14,662 nt of DNA from RYN-431 sp036388295 (GTDB lineage: Bacteria > Planctomycetota > Phycisphaerae > Tepidisphaerales > Tepidisphaeraceae): NCBI GenBank assembly GCA_036388295.1, contig DASVSC010000294.1:1-14662 (forward strand), given 5' to 3'. Both the position numbers and the translations under genes were made by a program. Shown here one piece after another: positions 14,574 to 14,662 of the stretch; position 1 is the first letter of the stretch; each line of letters opens with the position of its first letter. The notes under the pieces were generated by a model. That model was not told where the DNA came from. It ran no database searches and saw only the letters and a list, made by a program, of their open reading frames with translations.

Positions 14574-14662
14574 TTAAATCCACAGCTTCAGGCGCGTCCA
14601 CTCCCACAGCCGGTGCAGGCCGTGCCAGTAGAGCGGCTTTTTCTGCCAGTCGATGCGGGCTT
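14574..14662 (-). CDS. Unidentified gene, C-terminal end only
   Basis: Only the last 28 codons and the TAA lie in the window. The frame reads about ARIDWQKKPLYWHG followed by LHRLWEWTRLKLWI, rich in Trp, Leu and basic residues. Almost every codon ends in G or C, as in the other genes here, while one of the two other frames on this strand is interrupted by TGA, so I take it as coding. I do not recognise the family. It ends 13 bases before the VapD start and probably shares its transcript. Confidence 0.55.
   Translation of the reverse strand, partial: ARIDWQKKPLYWHGLHRLWEWTRLKLWI

Overview
The window is GC-rich and densely coded (14.7 kb, no gap between genes above 300 bases). Most genes have mainly G or C in the third codon position. 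Several proteins look planctomycetal: the PqqD-like/M50 peptidase/HlyD-like fusion, a shortened SecA-like ATPase beside it, a DUF4139 protein, and an Uma2 endonuclease. I infer a member of the Planctomycetota, perhaps of the Phycisphaerae side. This rests on family recall, not on a search.

Left part (1-2472): a TIM-barrel sugar-phosphate isomerase/epimerase-like gene (+) converges on an FAD-dependent amine/amino-acid oxidase-like gene (-), which has a clear Shine-Dalgarno site. The 284-base region between that oxidase and lysA holds a 20-bp LacI-type operator-like palindrome, a second 7-bp inverted repeat and a probable lysA promoter.

Central operon (2473-6388, +): lysA (diaminopimelate decarboxylase), an Uma2-family nuclease, a HAD-like hydrolase with an altered motif I, a small polytopic membrane protein and an alpha/beta hydrolase. 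Gaps are 18, 5, -4 and 6 bases, so they are probably one transcript. The operon converges on a PilZ-domain gene (-, 6521-7132). Divergent from PilZ lies a secreted DUF4139 protein, followed by a LuxR-type regulator (+).

Right part (9905-14662, -): in transcription order, the end of an unidentified gene, a VapD-family ribonuclease, a 726-residue PqqD-like/M50 site-2-protease/HlyD-adaptor fusion, and a 645-residue SecA-like motor lacking the usual C-terminal third. This is the most interesting locus. It joins a membrane protease/adaptor with a Sec-type ATPase and could be a dedicated export or processing system.

Four intergenic gaps each carry a head-to-head palindromic element: 6423-6501, 9804-9879, 11854-11940 and 14139-14193. 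The first two are the same family and differ by a compensatory base-pair change. The last has the GTAG-plus-hairpin layout of REP/BIME sequences. Two of them abut gene starts, where the junction forms a -10-like hexamer (a perfect TATAAT five bases before the SecA-like start codon). This suggests that mobile palindromes contribute promoters and leaderless transcripts here.
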